Assembly (NCBI RefSeq): GCF_038039215.1
Contig: NZ_JBBPCL010000001.1
Location: 372,001-436,000 of the forward strand
Direction: 5' to 3'
Length of the DNA stretch: 64,000 nt
From: Pseudonocardia sp. T1-2H
GTDB lineage: Bacteria > Actinomycetota > Actinomycetes > Mycobacteriales > Pseudonocardiaceae
Shown one piece after another: positions 49,897 through 60,614 of this stretch (position 1 is its first letter; each line of letters begins with the position of its first letter). A program made the translations under genes and the position numbers. The notes under the pieces were generated by a model, which worked only from the letters and a program-made list of their open reading frames with translations, searched no databases and had not been told where the DNA came from.

Positions 49897-50810
49897 GCGC
49901 GATCAGGATGCGCCACGTCACGAAGTGCTACGGCAGCTTCACCGCGCTCGACGACGTGAGCGTCGAGCTCGAGGAGAACACCGTCCACGGGCTGCTCGGC
50001 CGCAACGGCGCGGGCAAGACCACCATCATGCAGATCCTGACGGGCCAGGGGTTCGAGAGCTCCGGCGAGGTCGAGGTCTTCGGTGAGCACCCGTACGAGA
50101 ACCCGCGCGTGCTGGACCGGGTCTGCTTCATCCGGGAGGCGCAGAAGTACCCGGACACCTTCGCGGTGAAGCACGCGCTGGCGGCCGCGGCACTGCTGTT
50201 CCCGAACTGGGATCAGGCCTTCGCGAACTCGCTGGTCGAGGAGTTCGGGCTGCCACGCAAGCGGACGGTCAAGAAGCTCTCCCGCGGCCAGCTCTCGGCC
50301 GTCGGCGTGATCATCGGGCTCGCGTCCCGGGCGCCGCTGACCTTCTTCGACGAGCCCTACCTGGGTCTCGACGCCGTCGCGCGGCAGCTGTTCTACGACC
50401 GGCTGCTCGCGGACTACGCCGAGCATCCGCGGACGATCGTGCTCTCGACACATCTGATCGACGAGGTCAGCGACCTGATCGAGCACGTCGTCGTGATCGA
50501 CGGGGGCCGGATCTTGATCGACGAGGACTCCGAGGTCCTGCGCAGCCAGGCCGTCACCGTGACCGGCCCGGCGGCGGCGGTCGAGGCGTTCGCGTCCGGC
50601 CACACCGAGCTGCACCGGGAGAAGCTGGGGGGCTTCCTCCGCGTCACGCTCAGCGGCGCCACGCCGGAACCGGAGCTGCGTTCCGCCGGGCTCCGGTTCG
50701 AGCCGGTGTCGTTGCAGCAGCTCGTCGTCCGCACGACCCAGCAGGCCGCCGGACCCGAGCTGGTCAGCGCCTCCACCAACCACAACCACCGGAAGGAGGT
50801 GTCGCGATGA
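49893..50810 (+). CDS. ABC transporter ATP-binding protein under GntR control
   Basis: A 305-residue ATPase from ATG 49893 (ATGA with gntR). Walker A GLLGRNGAGKTTIMQILTG, signature LSRGQLSAVGVIIGLAS, Walker B PLTFFDEPYLGLD and switch VLSTHLIDEV are present. The FGEHPYENPRVLDRVCFIREAQKYPDTF segment matches the YtrB-like or BcrA-like antibiotic-efflux ATPases. The C-terminal 70 residues have a His-containing tail (STNHNHRKEVSR). It works with the downstream permease. Confidence 0.9.
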   Translation: MSAIRMRHVTKCYGSFTALDDVSVELEENTVHGLLGRNGAGKTTIMQILTGQGFESSGEVEVFGEHPYENPRVLDRVCFIREAQKYPDTFAVKHALAAAALLFPNWDQAFANSLVEEFGLPRKRTVKKLSRGQLSAVGVIIGLASRAPLTFFDEPYLGLDAVARQLFYDRLLADYAEHPRTIVLSTHLIDEVSDLIEHVVVIDGGRILIDEDSEVLRSQAVTVTGPAAAVEAFASGHTELHREKLGGFLRVTLSGATPEPELRSAGLRFEPVSLQQLVVRTTQQAAGPELVSASTNHNHRKEVSR

Positions 50811-51547
50811 GTGTCGCGCTCGCTCCCGCTCCGGCCCGGCACAAGCCGCTGGGCCGAGCGGTGAAGGTCGCCCGGATCCAGACCGCCAACCTGCCGATCC
50901 AGCTGGGGATGCCCTGGCTGATCCTCGGCATCGCTTTCGCCGTCAACCTGGTGATCTTCGCGCTCGTCCCGGACCCGCCGGCCGGCGAGCCCAAGGTCAC
51001 GGGCGCCATCCTGTCGATCTACATCTTCATGCTGATCGCGCACCTGCAGTCGATGACCCAGGTCTTCCCGTTCGCCCTCGGGCTCAGCGTGACCAGGCGG
51101 GACTTCTTCACCGGGACGTCGCTGCTGATCGTCGCGCAGTCGCTCGTGCAGGGGATCCTGCTGACGATCCTGCTCGCCGTCGAGCGGGCGACCGGGGGCT
51201 GGGGGATGGGCCTGCACTTCTTCGGGGTGCCGTTCCTGGTGCAGGACGACTGGTTCCTGCAGGTGGTCGCCTACACCGTGCCGTTCCTGCTGGTGTCCTT
51301 CGCCAGCATCTTCGCGGGCACCGTCTACAAGCGATGGGGCCAGCTCGGGATGTACGTGCTGTCGATCGGGTCGCTGGTGCTGGGGGGTGTGGCGGTCGTG
51401 ATCATCACCTGGCAGCAGGCCTGGGGCGCGGTCGGCCGGTTCTTCGCCGACACCTCGGCGCTCATGCTGCTCGCCGGATACCCGCTGGTCCTCAGCGTGC
51501 TCCTGGCTGCCGCGGGCTACCTGGTCCTGCGCAGGGCCACTCCCTGA
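50807..51547 (+). CDS. ABC transporter permease
   Basis: A 246-residue membrane protein from ATG 50807, overlapping the ATPase stop. Six hydrophobic segments: LGMPWLILGIAFAVNLVIFAL, ILSIYIFMLIAHLQSM, GTSLLIVAQSLVQGILLTIL, VAYTVPFLLVSFASIFAG, LGMYVLSIGSLVLGGVAVVI and MLLAGYPLVLSVLLAAAGYL. This is the last gene of the GntR-ATPase-permease operon, typical for cell-envelope stress or antibiotic-inducible exporters (ytr-like). A hairpin follows. Confidence 0.85.
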   Translation: MSVALAPAPARHKPLGRAVKVARIQTANLPIQLGMPWLILGIAFAVNLVIFALVPDPPAGEPKVTGAILSIYIFMLIAHLQSMTQVFPFALGLSVTRRDFFTGTSLLIVAQSLVQGILLTILLAVERATGGWGMGLHFFGVPFLVQDDWFLQVVAYTVPFLLVSFASIFAGTVYKRWGQLGMYVLSIGSLVLGGVAVVIITWQQAWGAVGRFFADTSALMLLAGYPLVLSVLLAAAGYLVLRRATP

Positions 51548-51595
51548 GGCCGTGCTCGGCGCTCGCTGGGGGGTGGGCGCCGGGCCGTGGGGAAT

Positions 51596-51645
51596 GGCAG
51601 GAAGCCGCTCTCACGCCGACACGGGGTGAGAGTGGCTTTCGTGCC
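51596..51645. terminator. Imperfect hairpin between convergent genes
   Basis: GGCAGGAAGCCGCTCTCACG (from 51596) faces GTGAGAGTGGCTTTCGTGCC (to 51645). The arms match with a few mismatches around a short loop. Arms resemble the hairpin after fadB (44189-44237). Confidence 0.55.
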
Positions 51646-51647
51646 GG

Positions 51648-52172
51648 TCAGACCGGGAGCACGAGATCGGCCTCGGCCGAGGTCAGCAGACCCTGCTCCT
51701 GGGCGGACCAGATCTCCCGGTAGGGGGCGTAGCCGGGCCAGTCCGCGCGGGCGCGCAGCCTGCGGTCCCGTTCGTCCGGCGAGCAGTCCAGCCAGATCGC
51801 CGTCCCGGTGAAAGGCCGAAGGGCCGCCGCGCCCGCCCCGCACCCCTCCAGCACGACGAAGGGTGCCGGAGCCTGCTCGCGCCACGCCTCGGAGCGGACG
51901 TTCCGCAGCCAGTCCCACGGCCGCCACCGGGCCGGCCGCCCGGACGCGAGCGGCGCCGCGATCCACTCGACGGCCAGGGGCACCGCGGCGGTGAGCCCGG
52001 CCCAACCGGGGTAGAGCTCCTCCATCGAGAGCACCGGTGCGTCGAGCGCGGTCCCGAGCTCCGCCGCGAACGACGTCTTGCCCGCCCCCGAGTACCCGTC
52101 GACCGTCACCAGGGGCCCCGGCCGGCCCTTGACGAACCCGACGACGTCCACGCGGCCCGACGCGGGAGCCAT
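51648..52172 (-). CDS. P-loop nucleoside-kinase-like protein
   Basis: A 174-residue P-loop NTPase from ATG 52172, overlapping the iclR stop (ATGA). VTVDGYSGAGKTSFAAEL is Walker A, LSMEELYPGWAGL a D/E-containing substrate loop, FVVLEGCGAGAAALRPF the B strand, and DCSPDERDRRLRARADWPGYAP a lid with arginines. It resembles uridine-kinase-like proteins annotated as (d)NMP kinase or ATP-binding proteins in actinobacteria. Coupling to the aromatic-operon regulator may be only positional. Confidence 0.7.
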   Translation of the reverse strand: MAPASGRVDVVGFVKGRPGPLVTVDGYSGAGKTSFAAELGTALDAPVLSMEELYPGWAGLTAAVPLAVEWIAAPLASGRPARWRPWDWLRNVRSEAWREQAPAPFVVLEGCGAGAAALRPFTGTAIWLDCSPDERDRRLRARADWPGYAPYREIWSAQEQGLLTSAEADLVLPV

Positions 52173-52990
52173 CAGAAGAACCCGTCCCGCGCCACCCGCG
52201 CCGGACGGGGGTCGTAGCCCAGCTCCGCGCTGATCGCGTCCGCGGTCTCCACCAGCATCGGGACGACCTCGGCCGCCAACGTCGCCGGATCCGACCGCCC
52301 CGTCGACGTCGACGACGCGAGCGCCGCCACCACCCGTCCGGACCGGTCCCGGACCGGTGCCGACGCCGAGAGCAGGCCTTCCTCGAGCTCGCCCGCGACG
52401 ATCGACCAGCCCTGCTCCCGCACCTGCGCGAGCGCCAGCCGGAGCTCGGCGGGATCGGTGACGGTCCGGGAGGTCCGGGTGTCCAGCGGGGTCTCGTCGA
52501 GGAACGCGGAGATCCGCTCGGGGCCCGCCCAGGCGAGCAGGACCCGGCCCATCGATGTCGCGTGCGCGGGCACCCGGGTCCCGACGGCCACGTTGATGCT
52601 CATGATCCGGCGCACCGGCACGCGGGCCACGTAGACGACCTCCGTGCCGTCGAGCTCGGCGAGCGACGCGGACTCGCCCGTGTGTTCCGCGAGCCGCAGC
52701 AGATGCGGCTGGGCGAGCTCGATCCGGGCGTTCGACGCCGTGTAGTGCTGCCCGATGGCGAGCACCCGGGGCGTCAGTGACCAGCGCGTTCCCTCGTTCG
52801 CGACATAGCCCAGGCGCTGCAGGGTCAGCAGCAGCCGGCGCACCGCCGGGCGGGAGAGCCCGGTGGCCGCGGCCAGCTCGGCGAGCGTCGGGTTGGTCAG
52901 GTCCTCGTCGAACGCCAGCAACACGGCGAAGCCGCGTTCCAGGCTCTGGACGTAGTCCCGCTCGCTCCCCTCCATGGTCACCCGGCCCAT
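52172..52990 (-). CDS. IclR-family regulator (PcaR/CatR type) of the aromatic operon
   Basis: A 272-residue IclR protein. DYVQSLERGFAVLLAFDEDLTNPTLAELAAATGLSRPAVRRLLLTLQRLGYVAN is the winged helix of the Pca/Cat subfamily, and the effector domain has SLAELDGTEVVYVARVP, INVAVGTRVPAHATSMGRVLLA and VREQGWSIVAGELEEGLLSASAPVRD, typical of aromatic-acid or muconate binding. Start is ATG 52990 or, less likely, ATG 52975. It is divergent from the phenol/catechol operon with two palindromes between; I infer it activates or represses that operon with phenol, catechol or cis,cis-muconate as signal. Confidence 0.88.
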   Translation of the reverse strand: MGRVTMEGSERDYVQSLERGFAVLLAFDEDLTNPTLAELAAATGLSRPAVRRLLLTLQRLGYVANEGTRWSLTPRVLAIGQHYTASNARIELAQPHLLRLAEHTGESASLAELDGTEVVYVARVPVRRIMSINVAVGTRVPAHATSMGRVLLAWAGPERISAFLDETPLDTRTSRTVTDPAELRLALAQVREQGWSIVAGELEEGLLSASAPVRDRSGRVVAALASSTSTGRSDPATLAAEVVPMLVETADAISAELGYDPRPARVARDGFF

Positions 52991-53058
52991 CCTTCCGCAT
53001 GCTTCCCGAAACCGGGTCTTGACCCAGCGTCACCGCCTGAGGCACCCTCTGGCACGGT

Positions 53059-53093
53059 GAACGCATAGCGTTCAATAAGTACGCATAGCGTAC
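53059..53093. promoter_or_regulatory. Tandem 15-bp palindromes, candidate IclR operators
   Basis: GAACGCATAGCGTTC (53059-53073) and GTACGCATAGCGTAC (53079-53093) are each perfect apart from the ATA centre, share ACGCATAGCGT, and have centres 20 bp apart, two helical turns. They sit between iclR and the aromatic operon, ending 20 bases before ATG 53114. Confidence 0.85.
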
Positions 53094-53113
53094 ACCGCAC
53101 GGGGAGGTGCAAG

Positions 53114-53677
53114 ATGACGGTCCAGCCTCGCGAGCTCCGCGACGCGTTCGGCCGGTTCGCGACCGGCGTCACGGTCGTGACGTGCCGCAACGACGAGGGC
53201 ATGCCGCACGGCGCGACCGTCAACGCCTTCACCGCGGTGTCCCTGGAGCCCGCGCTCTGCCAGGTCACGCTGACCCGCCGGTCCAAGGCGTGCGGCTACC
53301 TCGAGGGCACGCCGTTCGCCGTCAACGTCCTGGGCGCCGGCCAGGCCGACACCGCCTGGCACTTCGCCGGCCGCCCGTCGGACCCGGGCCCGGAGTGGGC
53401 GGAGGGCCCCGCCGCACCCGTGCTCGCCGGCTCCGCCGCCGTGTACTCCTGCCGCCCCTGGCGCACCTACGACGGCGGCGACCACCTGATCGTCATCGGC
53501 GAGGTCGAGCACGTCGCCGTCACCGACGACGATCCGCTGCTCTTCTTCGCCGGCGCGTTCCGCGAGCTCGGTGCCCGCGAGACCGGCCAGCACTGGGGCG
53601 GCTCGCTCGACTGCCCCGACGCCGGCTGGTTCGACGCCACGACGACCTTCACACCGCTGCGGCCGCGCGCCGCCTGA
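53114..53677 (+). CDS. pheA2: Flavin reductase component of phenol hydroxylase
   Basis: A 187-residue NADH:flavin oxidoreductase of the HpaC/PheA2 family from ATG 53114 with GGGGAGGTG upstream. [37 protein letters not shown] and [15 protein letters not shown] are family hallmarks (flavin-binding strand and loop), with [12 protein letters not shown] and [12 protein letters not shown] at the end. It supplies reduced FAD to the oxygenase encoded next. It is the first gene of the seven-gene operon. Confidence 0.9.
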   Translation: MTVQPRELRDAFGRFATGVTVVTCRNDEGMPHGATVNAFTAVSLEPALCQVTLTRRSKACGYLEGTPFAVNVLGAGQADTAWHFAGRPSDPGPEWAEGPAAPVLAGSAAVYSCRPWRTYDGGDHLIVIGEVEHVAVTDDDPLLFFAGAFRELGARETGQHWGGSLDCPDAGWFDATTTFTPLRPRAA

Positions 53678-53729
53678 CCCGACCCCGTCTCCGCCTGACC
53701 CGACTCCACAGAAGCAGAAGGGCCACATC

Positions 53730-56169
<2,440 letters not shown>

Positions 56170-56206
56170 TCCCGTCCCACCCCGCAGACTCATCGAGGAG
56201 CCCGCT

Positions 56207-57430
56207 ATGACCGCTGTGCACGAAACGCCCGCCTGGATCGCCGAGATCACCATGGCCGAGCTCGAGCGCAACCCCTACCCGTTCTACGAGCGCCTGCGGA
56301 AGGAGTGCCCGGTCGCGTTCATCCCCGCACTCGGCTTCCACGTGGCCACGACCAAGGAGGCCTGCCAGGAGGTCGGCGGCAACAGCGACATCTGGGACGG
56401 CCTGATCAGCCCCGCGGGCGGGCGCACGTTCGGCCACCCGAACGTCCTCAATGCCAACGGCCCGGAGCACGATGAGCTGCGCGGCATGGTCGAGCCGTCG
56501 TTGCAGCCCGCCGAGGTGAACCGGTACGTCGAGGACCTGGTCCGCCCGATCGCGCGGCGCTACGTCGAGGCCATCGAGGACGCCGGGCGGGCCGACCTGG
56601 TCGCGCAGTTCTGCGAGCCGGTCAGCGTCCGCTCGCTGGGCGACCTGATGGGCCTGCAGTCGGTGAGCTCGGACAAGCTCCGGGAGTGGTTCCACAAGCT
56701 CAGCGTGTCGTTCACCAACGCCGGGGTCCTGGAGAACGGTGACTGGGCCAACCCCGAGGGCTTCAAGCCCGGCGACGAGGCCCGCGCGGAGATCCGCGCG
56801 GTCCTCGACCCGCTGATCGACAAGTGGATCGTCGAGCCGGACGACAGCGCGCTGTCGCACTGGCTGCACGACGGGATGCCCGAGGGCCAGGTCCGGGACC
56901 GCGAGCAGCTCTACCCCACGGTCTTCGTGTTCCTGCTCGGGGCGATGCAGGAGCCCGGCCACGCCATGGCGTCGACCATCGCGGGGCTCTGGACGAAGCC
57001 CGAGCAGTTCGAGCGCGTCGTCGACGACCCGAAGCTGATCCGGCGGGCGATCACCGAGAGCATGCGCTGGACGTCGCCGATCTGGTCCGCGGTCGCGCGG
57101 ACGAACAAGGTCGACACCACGGTCGCCGGGACGTTCCTGCCGGCCGGCTCGCTCGTGATGCTGTCCTACGGTTCGGCGAACCACGACGAGAACGACTACA
57201 ACGCGCCGTCGGAGTACGACCTCGACCGCGCGCCGGTCCCGCACCTGGCCTTCGGTGCGGGCAAGCACGCGTGCGCGGGGTCCTACTTCGCCAGCGAGGT
57301 CTGCCGGATCGGCCTCGAGGAGCTGTTCGAGGCGATCCCGAACCTCGAGCGCGACGAGGACAAGGAGATCGACTTCTGGGGCTGGGGCTTCCGGGGGCCG
57401 GTCGAGCTGCACGCCCATTGGGAGGTCTGA
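56207..57430 (+). CDS. gcoA: Cytochrome P450, guaiacol O-demethylase GcoA (CYP255A type)
   Basis: A 407-residue P450 from ATG 56207, the same length as Amycolatopsis GcoA. The heme ligand is Cys356 in [13 protein letters not shown]. The three phenylalanines that contact guaiacol in GcoA (F75, F169, F395) all fall at the same residue numbers here: [19 protein letters not shown] and [11 protein letters not shown]. The I helix is [14 protein letters not shown] with the unusual E-P-G-H instead of AGxxT, a GcoA trait. Stretches such as [25 protein letters not shown] and [14 protein letters not shown] agree. It demethylates guaiacol to catechol plus formaldehyde. The reductase gene follows two bases after the stop. 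Confidence 0.93.
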   Translation: MTAVHETPAWIAEITMAELERNPYPFYERLRKECPVAFIPALGFHVATTKEACQEVGGNSDIWDGLISPAGGRTFGHPNVLNANGPEHDELRGMVEPSLQPAEVNRYVEDLVRPIARRYVEAIEDAGRADLVAQFCEPVSVRSLGDLMGLQSVSSDKLREWFHKLSVSFTNAGVLENGDWANPEGFKPGDEARAEIRAVLDPLIDKWIVEPDDSALSHWLHDGMPEGQVRDREQLYPTVFVFLLGAMQEPGHAMASTIAGLWTKPEQFERVVDDPKLIRRAITESMRWTSPIWSAVARTNKVDTTVAGTFLPAGSLVMLSYGSANHDENDYNAPSEYDLDRAPVPHLAFGAGKHACAGSYFASEVCRIGLEELFEAIPNLERDEDKEIDFWGWGFRGPVELHAHWEV

Positions 57431-57432
57431 GG

Positions 57433-58483
57433 GTGGCCGGTCACTCCGTCCGTCTCAAGACCCTCGGGGCCGAGACGCTCTGCGGCGCCGACCAGCCGGT
57501 CCTCGACGCCTTCCTCCGCGAGAACGTGTGGCTCCCGCACGGCTGCGCCCAGGGCACCTGCGGCAGCTGCAAGCTGCGGGTGATCGAGGGCGAGGTCGAC
57601 CACGGGGCGGCACCCGAGTTCACCCTGACCGCCGACGAGCGTGCGCAGGGGCTGGCGCTCGCGTGCCAGGCCCGGCCGCGCAGCGACCTGCTCGTCGAGC
57701 CGCTGGCGGACATCGCCGACGACGGGGTGGTGCGGCATCCGCTGCGCGACGTCGTCGGCACGGTCGCCGAGCTGACCGACATCGCCCGCGGGACGCGGCG
57801 GCTGGTGATCGACCTCGACGAGCCGATCCCGTTCACGGCGGGGCAGTACGTCGAGCTCACGGTCCCCGGCACCGAGCTCCGCCGGCAGTACTCGATGGCG
57901 AACCCGCCGTCGGAGACCTCGCGCCTGGAGCTGCACGTCCGGCACACCCCGGGCGGCGCCGCGACCGACGGTTGGATCTTCGCCGGGATGACGGTCGGGG
58001 ACAGGGTGGACGTCCGGGGGCCCCTCGGGGTCTTCGGCGTCGGCCGGCCGCAGGACGAACCCGCGATCCTGATCGCCGGTGGGACCGGGCTGGCGCCGAT
58101 GAAGTCGATCGTGCTGGCCGCGCTGGCCGAGGGCCTCGTCCCGGAGATCTGGCTCTACCACGGTGGCCGCACCGAGGCCGACCTCTACGACGGGGACGTC
58201 TTCCGGGAAGCTCGAGGAACGGCACCCGAACTTCCACTACCGGCCGTGCCTGTCGGAGCAGGAGTGGGACGGCGCATCCGGGCTCGTCACCGACGTCGTG
58301 CTCGCGGAGTTCACGAGCTGCAAGGGGATGTCGGCCTACCTGTGCGGGCCGCCCGCGATGGTCGAGGCCGGTGCGAAGGCGTTGAAGCGCCGCCGGATGG
58401 CCCCTCGGCTGATCTTCAAGGAGGAGTTCACCGACACCTCCGACCTGCTGGGTCCGTCGACCGCCGAGGAGGAAGCCCCGTGA
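57433..58483 (+). CDS. gcoB: GcoB reductase (2Fe-2S, FAD, NADH), one frameshift
   Basis: Three-domain reductase of about 349 residues from GTG 57433. The N-terminal ferredoxin has HGCAQGTCGSCKLRV plus LACQARP (four Cys), the FAD domain has RRQYSMANPPSE, and NAD domain LIAGGTGLAPMKSIVL. This ferredoxin-first order is that of GcoB. The frame breaks at 58205-58207; dropping one G from GGG gives DVFRKLEERHPNFHYRPCL, then AYLCGPPAMVEAGAKAL and the C-terminus. The second part would otherwise be lost, so the shift is probably an error. It reduces GcoA in the only known two-protein P450 system of this type. The stop overlaps catB (GTGA). Confidence 0.9.
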
Positions 58484-59601
58484 GCGACCTGCGGATCGAC
58501 CGCGTCGAGACCGTGCTGCTCGACATCCCTCTGCGCCGCCCGCACCGCTTCGCGCGGGTCGGCATGGAGGCCCAGCCGGTGCTCTACGTGTTCGTCCGCA
58601 CCGCGGGTGGCGTCACCGGGGTCGGCGAGGGCGTCGTGCCCGGCGGCCCCTGGTGGGGCGGCGAGTCCGTGGAGACGATGCAGCTGATCGTCGAGCGGTA
58701 CGTCGCGCCGGTGCTCGTGGGGCGCCGGGTGGACGACATCCACGCGCTGCTGCGGGACGTCACGGACGTCGTCGGGGCGAACCTGTTCGCGAAGGCCGCG
58801 GTCGAGGTCGCGCTGCACGACGCCTGGGCCCGCTGCCTCGACGTCCCGGTGCACACGCTGCTCGGCGGGCTCGCCCGGACGTCCATCCCGGTGACCTGGG
58901 CGCTCGGCACCGAGTCCGCGACCGTCGTCATCGAGGAGGCGCTCGGCAAGCTCGACGCCGGGCTGCACCACTCGTTCAAGCTGAAGATGGGGGCGCAGGA
59001 TCCGGCCGCCGACGTCGCCCGGATCTGCGCCGTCGCCGAGAAGCTGAGCGGGGTCGCGGGCGTGCGGGTGGACATCAACGCCCGCTGGGACCGGCTGACC
59101 TCGCTGACGCACCTGCCGACACTGGCCGAGGCCGGCGTCGAGATGATCGAGCAGCCGGTGCCCGGCACGGAGATCGAGACCCTCGCCGAGATCAACGCCG
59201 CACTGCCGATCCCGGTGATGGCGGACGAGACCCTCCGCACGCCGTCGGACGCCCTGCGGGTCGCGCGGCTGCGGGCGGCGGACATCTTCGCCGTCAAGAC
59301 CACCAAGTGCGGAGGCCTGCGGGCGAGCATGGAGATCGCCGCGATCGGGGCTGCGGCGGGGATCCCCACGCACGGCGCGACGTCGATCGAGTCGCCCGTC
59401 GGCACGGCCGCGTCGCTGCACTTCGCCTGCGCCGCGCCGGGGGTGACCTGGGGGAGCGAGCTGTTCGGGCCGTTGCTGATGGCCGAGGAGATGCTCGTCG
59501 AGCCCCTGCACTACGCAGATGGTGAACTGCACCTGCCCGAAGGTCCCGGCCTCGGGATCGAGCTCGACCCGGACAAGATCCGGGCCTTCCGGAGGGACTG
59601 A
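58480..59601 (+). CDS. catB: Muconate cycloisomerase
   Basis: Enolase-superfamily lactonising enzyme of 373 residues from GTG 58480, overlapping gcoB. It turns cis,cis-muconate into (+)-muconolactone. Motifs: ETVLLDIPLRRPHRFA, TDVVGANLFAKAAVEVALHDAWAR, FKLKMGAQDPAADV with the K-x-K base (LKLK position), VRVDINARWDR (metal Asp), EQPVPGTEIETL (metal Glu), MADETLRTPSDAL (metal), VKTTKCGGLRAS (second base Lys) and GATSIESPVGTAASLH. Lys and metal residues are in place. Sugar-acid dehydratases can look alike, but the operon supports CatB. Confidence 0.92.
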   Translation: MSDLRIDRVETVLLDIPLRRPHRFARVGMEAQPVLYVFVRTAGGVTGVGEGVVPGGPWWGGESVETMQLIVERYVAPVLVGRRVDDIHALLRDVTDVVGANLFAKAAVEVALHDAWARCLDVPVHTLLGGLARTSIPVTWALGTESATVVIEEALGKLDAGLHHSFKLKMGAQDPAADVARICAVAEKLSGVAGVRVDINARWDRLTSLTHLPTLAEAGVEMIEQPVPGTEIETLAEINAALPIPVMADETLRTPSDALRVARLRAADIFAVKTTKCGGLRASMEIAAIGAAAGIPTHGATSIESPVGTAASLHFACAAPGVTWGSELFGPLLMAEEMLVEPLHYADGELHLPEGPGLGIELDPDKIRAFRRD

Positions 59602-59604
59602 ACC

Positions 59605-59880
59605 ATGCTCTTCCACGTGAAGATGGACGTCGCGATCCCGCTCGACCTGGACCCGGACGTCCGGGCGGAGACCCTCGCGCGGGAGAAGGCGTACTCCCAG
59701 GACCTGCAGCGACAGGGCAAGTGGGCGCACATCTGGCGGATCGTCGGGCAGTACTCGAACATCAGCGTCTTCGACGTCGAGTCCACCGACGAGCTCCACC
59801 AGCTCCTCTGGAACCTCCCGCTCTTCCCGTACATGACCATCGAGGTCACCCCGCTCTGCCCGCATCCGTCCGCCGTGTGA
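59605..59880 (+). CDS. catC: Muconolactone delta-isomerase
   Basis: A 91-residue small isomerase from ATG 59605, only three bases after catB. MLFHVKMDVAIPLDLDPDVRAETLAREK and YSQDLQRQGKWAHIWRIVGQYSNISVFDVESTDELHQLLWNLPLFPYMTIEVTPL are typical, with the conserved LP-x-x-P-Y/F-M motif. It isomerises muconolactone to 3-oxoadipate enol-lactone. It is the last gene of the operon; no pcaD, pcaI or pcaF is in the window, so the pathway continues elsewhere. Confidence 0.95.
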   Translation: MLFHVKMDVAIPLDLDPDVRAETLAREKAYSQDLQRQGKWAHIWRIVGQYSNISVFDVESTDELHQLLWNLPLFPYMTIEVTPLCPHPSAV

Positions 59881-60118
59881 GCGGCCCGTGACCACCACGG
59901 GGCGGACGCAGTGCTCGTCCACCCGGGTCCGCACGCTCCTGGCTGCCGGGGACGTCGCGGGCGCCGCGCGCGTCCTGGGCCGTTTCCACAGGTCGACCGG
60001 GGTTGTGCGCGGGAAACCTCGTTCTAGCGAGGTTTCCCGCGCACAGGGGCCGCCGGGCGGCTGTTCGTGGAACCTGGGCGAGCGTCCGGACCGTCACCGT
60101 CGATTACCTGGAGCGCCT
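59881..60118. other. Intergenic region with the palindrome copy B
   Basis: 237 bases between catC and the SnoaL gene. The palindrome at 60004-60045 is the only clear feature and may end the aromatic operon. A short in-frame open stretch from 59888 is not convincing as coding. Confidence 0.5.
60004..60045. repeat. Perfect 18-bp palindrome, dispersed element copy B
   Basis: TGTGCGCGGGAAACCTCG (60004-60021) and CGAGGTTTCCCGCGCACA (60028-60045) pair perfectly around TTCTAG. Read on the minus strand, its core AACCTCGCTAGAACGAGGTT equals copy A (8995-9034), while arm bases differ pairwise. Confidence 0.85.
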
Positions 60119-60571
60119 GTGAACACACTGGAAGATCGTCTGCGCCGGCTCGAGGACCTGGAGGCCATCCGTGCCCTCGACGCCCGCTACACCCGGGTCC
60201 TGGACGCGAACGACTGGGACGGCCTGATGGACTGTTTCACCCCGGACGGCGAGTTCCACGGCCTGGACCACGCCAAGGGCCACGACGAGCTGCGGCCCTT
60301 CTTCGCGGGGCTCGCCGCGGGCGGCCTCACCGAGTTCTGGCACCACGTCTCGAACCTGGAGATCGACCTCGACGGGGACACCGCGCGGCTGCGCTCGCTG
60401 CTGTGGCAGCCGTGTGTGCAGAACGGCGAACCGTACGTCGCGGCAGGCCGGTACACGGACGTGGTGGTCCGGGACGGCGGGCAGTGGCGCTACCGCTCCC
60501 GCACGATCGACTTCTCCTACTTCGTCCCGCTCGCCCAGGGCTGGAAGCCCGGGGCGGCGACCCGTCCGTAG
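60119..60571 (+). CDS. SnoaL/NTF2-like protein
   Basis: A 150-residue NTF2-fold protein from GTG 60119. MNTLEDRLRRLEDLEAIRALDARYTRVLDANDWDGLMDCFTPDGEF is the usual SnoaL_4 start (helix, then D/W/F motif), with WHHVSNLEIDLDGDTARLRSLLWQ and GRYTDVVVRDGGQWRYRSRTIDF at the end. Such proteins are ring hydrolases, isomerases or dehydratases, or only bind. It may belong to aromatic metabolism by position, but a palindrome separates it from catC. Confidence 0.82.
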   Translation: MNTLEDRLRRLEDLEAIRALDARYTRVLDANDWDGLMDCFTPDGEFHGLDHAKGHDELRPFFAGLAAGGLTEFWHHVSNLEIDLDGDTARLRSLLWQPCVQNGEPYVAAGRYTDVVVRDGGQWRYRSRTIDFSYFVPLAQGWKPGAATRP

Positions 60572-60614
60572 GCGCCCGGCCGGACCTCGTCCCGCAGCCG
60601 CGAGGCATTTCCCG

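Noticed and set aside
58480..59601. catB as a mandelate racemase or sugar-acid dehydratase
   Set aside because: These share the enolase fold, but K-x-K, metal ligands and the direct catA/catC context favour muconate cycloisomerase.
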